Origin: Flectobacillus roseus
GTDB lineage: Bacteria; Bacteroidota; Bacteroidia; Cytophagales; Spirosomataceae
NCBI RefSeq assembly: GCF_030056665.1
Contig: NZ_JASHIG010000032.1
Reading direction: 5' to 3' (one strand)
DNA: 64,000 nucleotides
The notes below the pieces were generated by a model. It was not told the origin of the DNA. It ran no database searches and saw only the letters and a list, made by a program, of their open reading frames with translations. The position numbers were made by a program, and so were the translations under genes. Below, piece after piece: positions 61,293-64,000 of the stretch. Numbering within the stretch: position 1 is the first letter of the stretch; each line of letters opens with the position of its first letter.

Positions 61293-62744
61293 ATGAAACG
61301 AATTGAAAAACCAGTTTTGAGGAAGAAGTTTTGGGAGTTGATGCGAGCTGAGGATTCTCGACTGGAGTACAAAACCTACACCCGTAAGGTGAAGGACAGC
61401 GAAGGCAATACGGTTCAGAAAGAATATTTGATGCGCCCAAGGGAACTAGAGCGCACTAAAATTGAGCGAGTGTTTAACACGGTGCTCAACTGGTATACCG
61501 ACCATTTTAATTTGATGGTTGCATCAATGCCAGCAAATACGTATAGCCTAGAGGGTAACCTTCCAAGCTTGCTTACTACCAACCCTCAGATTGCGCATTC
61601 GGCGGGCTGTAGCGACCGTACTGTACGTACAATGCTAGATACTCTCGTAGATATGGGGGTACTAACCCGAGCTAACAAAGGGAGCAAGAAAGGCATAGAA
61701 ATACGCTTTACGGCGGTGTTTTTGTGGGGAGAATCGACCGAAGAACGCCAAAATTGCAGAGAATTAATGGTTGTGCCCCTTACCCCTACCCGGAAAAAAT
61801 TTCCGAATAATAATACCTTTGGAAAGGGAACCGAAATAGAAATTACGAATAAGGCTGGAAAAGTGGAAAAACACGGAGAGAGTGTTATCGAGGGACAGAG
61901 GGATAAACAAATAGCCCCTCAAAATGCCTCAAATCAGCCTGATTTGGCACTACAGACCTCAGAAGGAGAGAAACACACAGGGGGCGCGGCGGCCGAAAAT
62001 TATCCACATAGCGGTGTGGAAAACGGTCAACCCGCCCCTGTTCAATACGACGAATGGACTCAAAAATGCCGTCAGGCAACGATGCAGTTTTGGGGATATG
62101 CCTACCAAAAGCTTTATAGTCAGCGTAGTTACGACAAAGAAACAGTTCGTACCATCCTAATTTTAATCTGGAAAGATGTGTTTCATTCGTTTCAACATAT
62201 CCGCAACGAAAAAGAGCTAATGGCGTTTTTGGGACGTCAGACCAAGAAAATCGACATTGCGGCCAAGTATTATGACTACCACCCCGAAGCGTATTTGCCT
62301 GACCCTCACAGCATCATGGTAGAAGGACGTGGGTATTTTGACAAGAAAAACGAGCGTGGCTTCAAAGGACTGGAGGCATGGCTCAAAGCCGAAGAGGCTC
62401 AAATCAAGAAGCTCCGTGCCGATTGGGTGAACCCTACGGAGTTCAAAAACCGTAAGATTGAGCGCTTACTCCAGACAGCCCGCAAGGACTACGAAAAGTT
62501 GGCTATTGGCACCAAACCACGTGTAGAAGTGTCTACACTCGACATGGTAGGACTACAGCAGTACTACGGGGTAATATTTGGGCAATTGGGCGAAAAGGCC
62601 CTCCGACGATTCAACGAACTGGTAATTGCTATGCAAAAAACAGACTTCAAAGCGATTCAAAAAGCTAAGTCAAAGAGTAAAATCTATCCTGAAATCGTCG
62701 AGGTTGAATCATGGATGAGTTCTTTTGAAGGGTACTATAAATAA
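61293..62744 (+). CDS. winged-helix protein, possible replication initiator
   Basis: The 483-residue protein has no family I can name with certainty. Residues about 80-150 form a winged helix (LLTTNPQIAHSAGCSDRTVR, MLDTLVDMGVLTRANKGSKK) like those of plasmid and phage replication initiators; a polar linker (residues about 190-250) follows, then a helical C-terminal half rich in Lys, Arg and Trp. Size, the N-terminal winged helix and position downstream of a repressor and small early genes favour a replication or DNA-binding role. This is inference from layout. Confidence 0.55.
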   Translation: MKRIEKPVLRKKFWELMRAEDSRLEYKTYTRKVKDSEGNTVQKEYLMRPRELERTKIERVFNTVLNWYTDHFNLMVASMPANTYSLEGNLPSLLTTNPQIAHSAGCSDRTVRTMLDTLVDMGVLTRANKGSKKGIEIRFTAVFLWGESTEERQNCRELMVVPLTPTRKKFPNNNTFGKGTEIEITNKAGKVEKHGESVIEGQRDKQIAPQNASNQPDLALQTSEGEKHTGGAAAENYPHSGVENGQPAPVQYDEWTQKCRQATMQFWGYAYQKLYSQRSYDKETVRTILILIWKDVFHSFQHIRNEKELMAFLGRQTKKIDIAAKYYDYHPEAYLPDPHSIMVEGRGYFDKKNERGFKGLEAWLKAEEAQIKKLRADWVNPTEFKNRKIERLLQTARKDYEKLAIGTKPRVEVSTLDMVGLQQYYGVIFGQLGEKALRRFNELVIAMQKTDFKAIQKAKSKSKIYPEIVEVESWMSSFEGYYK

Positions 62745-62751
62745 GGCAGTT

Positions 62752-62931
62752 ATGATAAAATCAATGTTTCATTTAACTATTGTAGTACTTACAATGTATA
62801 GTTTTTTAAAAGCTTTGCCAGCATACAATTTGAAGCTATCAGAAGAGGAGTTCTCTTCTTTGATAATACAAACATTTTGTCAATTAATAGTTTTATCTAC
62901 ATCAATTTTAAGACTGGTTTTCAATATCTAA
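62752..62931 (+). CDS. 59-residue small membrane protein
   Basis: ATG at 62752 (after the preceding stop at 62744) gives MIKSMFHLTIVVLTMYSFLK with two hydrophobic segments (residues about 5-22 and 38-58). The frame opens at 62725, but that would overlap the upstream gene. Unknown function; it continues the set of small membrane proteins in this element. Confidence 0.45.
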   Translation: MIKSMFHLTIVVLTMYSFLKALPAYNLKLSEEEFSSLIIQTFCQLIVLSTSILRLVFNI

Positions 62932-62944
62932 AAAAGCGATTCAA

Positions 62945-63292
62945 ATGGCACAAAAAAAGACAAGGGGACGTGTACAACTCCCACCAGAAGTAGCAGAGCG
63001 TAAACGTGAAATGAGCTCATGTGCGCTAATTGTAGAGTTTCATGATGGCAATAAACGCCTATACTGGACCAACGAGTTTTCAGCCAACTGTCCGACTTGG
63101 AAGCGAGGCAATATTCAGATTTTGACAGAGGAGTTTCGAGCATGGGATTTTTTTACCACAATGGCTCACAAAATAAAAAGCGCTGCCATTTTTGACACCC
63201 GGACAAGCAAACAACTAAAGCCCGAATATAAGCTATTGAGTTTTGAGCGAGGACTATGGTATTATACCGTATACGGGCAAATAACCTTATGA
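62945..63292 (+). CDS. hypothetical protein of the integrated element
   Basis: A 115-residue, basic, probably cytosolic protein (QKKTRGRVQLPPEVAERKRE, later KRLYWTNEFSANCPTWKRGN). No family is recognised. Its stop codon overlaps the next start (ATGA at 63289), so it is translationally coupled to the following gene. Confidence 0.6.
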   Translation: MAQKKTRGRVQLPPEVAERKREMSSCALIVEFHDGNKRLYWTNEFSANCPTWKRGNIQILTEEFRAWDFFTTMAHKIKSAAIFDTRTSKQLKPEYKLLSFERGLWYYTVYGQITL

Positions 63293-63504
63293 CAGACACC
63301 GAGTTAATGAAGATTTCGAGTCAACTATGGCGACTCCATTACGCAAAGCTCAACCGAACTCAGAAAAAGAGCTTTCGTGAACAATTCAAATGTTTGGCAG
63401 ATTGTGAATCCGACTCACATTTCCGAAACATGAAAAATGGCACTAGAAAAGCCCCCGTAGAGGCAACAAAATTTGCCATCAATTTTTTTGGACTTTCAAG
63501 ATAA
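63289..63504 (+). CDS. hypothetical protein of the integrated element
   Basis: ATG at 63289 overlaps the preceding stop by 4 nt and is preferred over the earlier frame start at 63256. The 71-residue helical, basic product (MTDTELMKISSQLWRLHYAK, then NRTQKKSFREQFKCLADCES) has no recognised family. It ends 14 nt before the DUF4494 gene. Confidence 0.55.
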   Translation: MTDTELMKISSQLWRLHYAKLNRTQKKSFREQFKCLADCESDSHFRNMKNGTRKAPVEATKFAINFFGLSR

Positions 63505-63517
63505 CCCCACCCCCAAT

Positions 63518-63964
63518 ATGGCAACATGGTTCTTAGGCAAAATAAGCCACCCTACACTGGATGAACGTAACATTCAGAAAACCAATAAAGAAGTCTATTT
63601 GGTAGACGCAGTATCCTTTACCGACGCTGAAGCACGATTAATCAGAAAGCTTCAGGGCGAAATACCTCATTTGAAAGTTGAGGGCGTTTCGAAGATCAAG
63701 CTATCAGAGGTATTCATGGAAGATAACGACGGGCTGTTTTTTAAAATGCGAGTACTGTATGTCAGTTTCAACGAGCGCACCCAAAAAGAAGTACTGACAC
63801 CACATACCATGCTGATAAATGCCGAAAACCCTGGCGACGCTTACGTGCTACTCAAACAGAAATTAGGAGCCTTAAATGACTACAAAATCACGGATATCAA
63901 TCAGAGTCCAATTGTCCGAATTTTGGCTTATGAGGATAGCGAAAAATTAGAAAAAATAGCCTAA
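63518..63964 (+). CDS. DUF4494 domain protein
   Basis: ATG at 63518 gives the standard DUF4494 N-terminus (MATWFLGKISHPTLDERNIQ) and 148 residues; the frame is open from 63473. The conserved VYLVDAVSFTDAEARLIRKL block follows. The family is frequent in Bacteroidetes prophages and conjugative or transposable elements and has unknown function, possibly related to single-strand DNA handling. Its presence supports a mobile origin for the region. Confidence 0.8.
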   Translation: MATWFLGKISHPTLDERNIQKTNKEVYLVDAVSFTDAEARLIRKLQGEIPHLKVEGVSKIKLSEVFMEDNDGLFFKMRVLYVSFNERTQKEVLTPHTMLINAENPGDAYVLLKQKLGALNDYKITDINQSPIVRILAYEDSEKLEKIA

Positions 63965-64000
63965 AAATAAAAGTTTCACTGTTTTGCCTACCTGTAATCA

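Noticed and set aside
61217..63994. Inverted pair GGGTAGGCAAAT (61219-61230) and TTTTGCCTACCT (63982-63993)
   Set aside because: About 11 nt with a one-base gap, 2.8 kb apart; could be chance, and no element ends or duplications were seen at either site.

Overview
The window looks like chromosome of a low-GC Bacteroidota, most likely Cytophagales (inference). The evidence is SusC/SusD with an ECF sigma/FecR pair, an alternative complex III (Act) cluster next to a cytochrome oxidase cluster, TTTG/TAnnTTTG promoters, and the tRNA-Tyr/Gly/Thr-tuf-tRNA-Trp-secE-nusG array. Almost all core genes from 2.7 to 54.5 kb lie on the minus strand. The exceptions are the TetR regulator, the alpha-2-macroglobulin gene and murI. 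No named species can be assigned from the sequence alone.

Layout. 1-0.5 kb: two tandem promoters and a boxA-like site pointing left, suggesting an rRNA operon just outside the window. 0.5-9.4 kb: housekeeping genes (ketosamine kinase, 2Fe-2S protein, nuclease-like protein, YjjG-type phosphatase, PurM, OmpA-like proteins, metallophosphoesterase) and a flavin monooxygenase divergent from a TetR regulator across a twin-palindrome operator. 10.2-15.8 kb: a very large lipoprotein alpha-2-macroglobulin with an intact thioester motif. 15.9-29.2 kb: a probable 12.4-kb operon FecR-SusC-SusD-aspartyl protease-TlpA thioredoxin-alpha/beta hydrolase-DsbD, with an ECF sigma gene upstream; it couples TonB-dependent uptake to periplasmic redox and hydrolytic enzymes. 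29.4-33.4 kb: MscS channel, then the tuf/secE/nusG operon with four tRNAs. 33.5-36.3 kb: ECF sigma factor, anti-sigma-like protein and outer-membrane barrel protein. 36.4-37.2 kb: murI. 37.3-54.5 kb: a respiratory super-cluster from ActA through ActF, CoxII, CoxI, CtaA, CtaB, two CoxIII-type subunits, CoxIV-type subunit, SCO and DUF420 proteins. It encodes quinol oxidation, cytochrome c reduction, oxygen reduction and the heme A/copper assembly factors. Stem-loops occupy most of its gene boundaries.

54.5-55.7 kb is intergenic and contains a 355-bp imperfect palindrome. At 55.74 kb there is what looks like the 3' end of a tRNA gene followed by its terminator, and from there to the right edge the content changes to that of an integrated element. 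It holds an AlbA_2/ATPase protein with a 10-residue tandem repeat, a secreted protein, an XRE repressor divergent from small early genes, an excisionase-like HTH protein, tiny membrane peptides, a tRNA-Phe, a winged-helix replication-type protein and a DUF4494 protein. The right end of the element is not in the window.

The most unusual feature is inside this element. Two copies of a roughly 140-150-nt GC-rich structured element (60108-60259 and 60464-60596) share a 64-nt identical core, have compensatory and G-U changes in their stems that make sense only if the plus strand is the RNA, and are interleaved with predicted membrane peptides of 21, 26 and 54 residues. I do not recognise this RNA. 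It is the best candidate here for an undescribed system.
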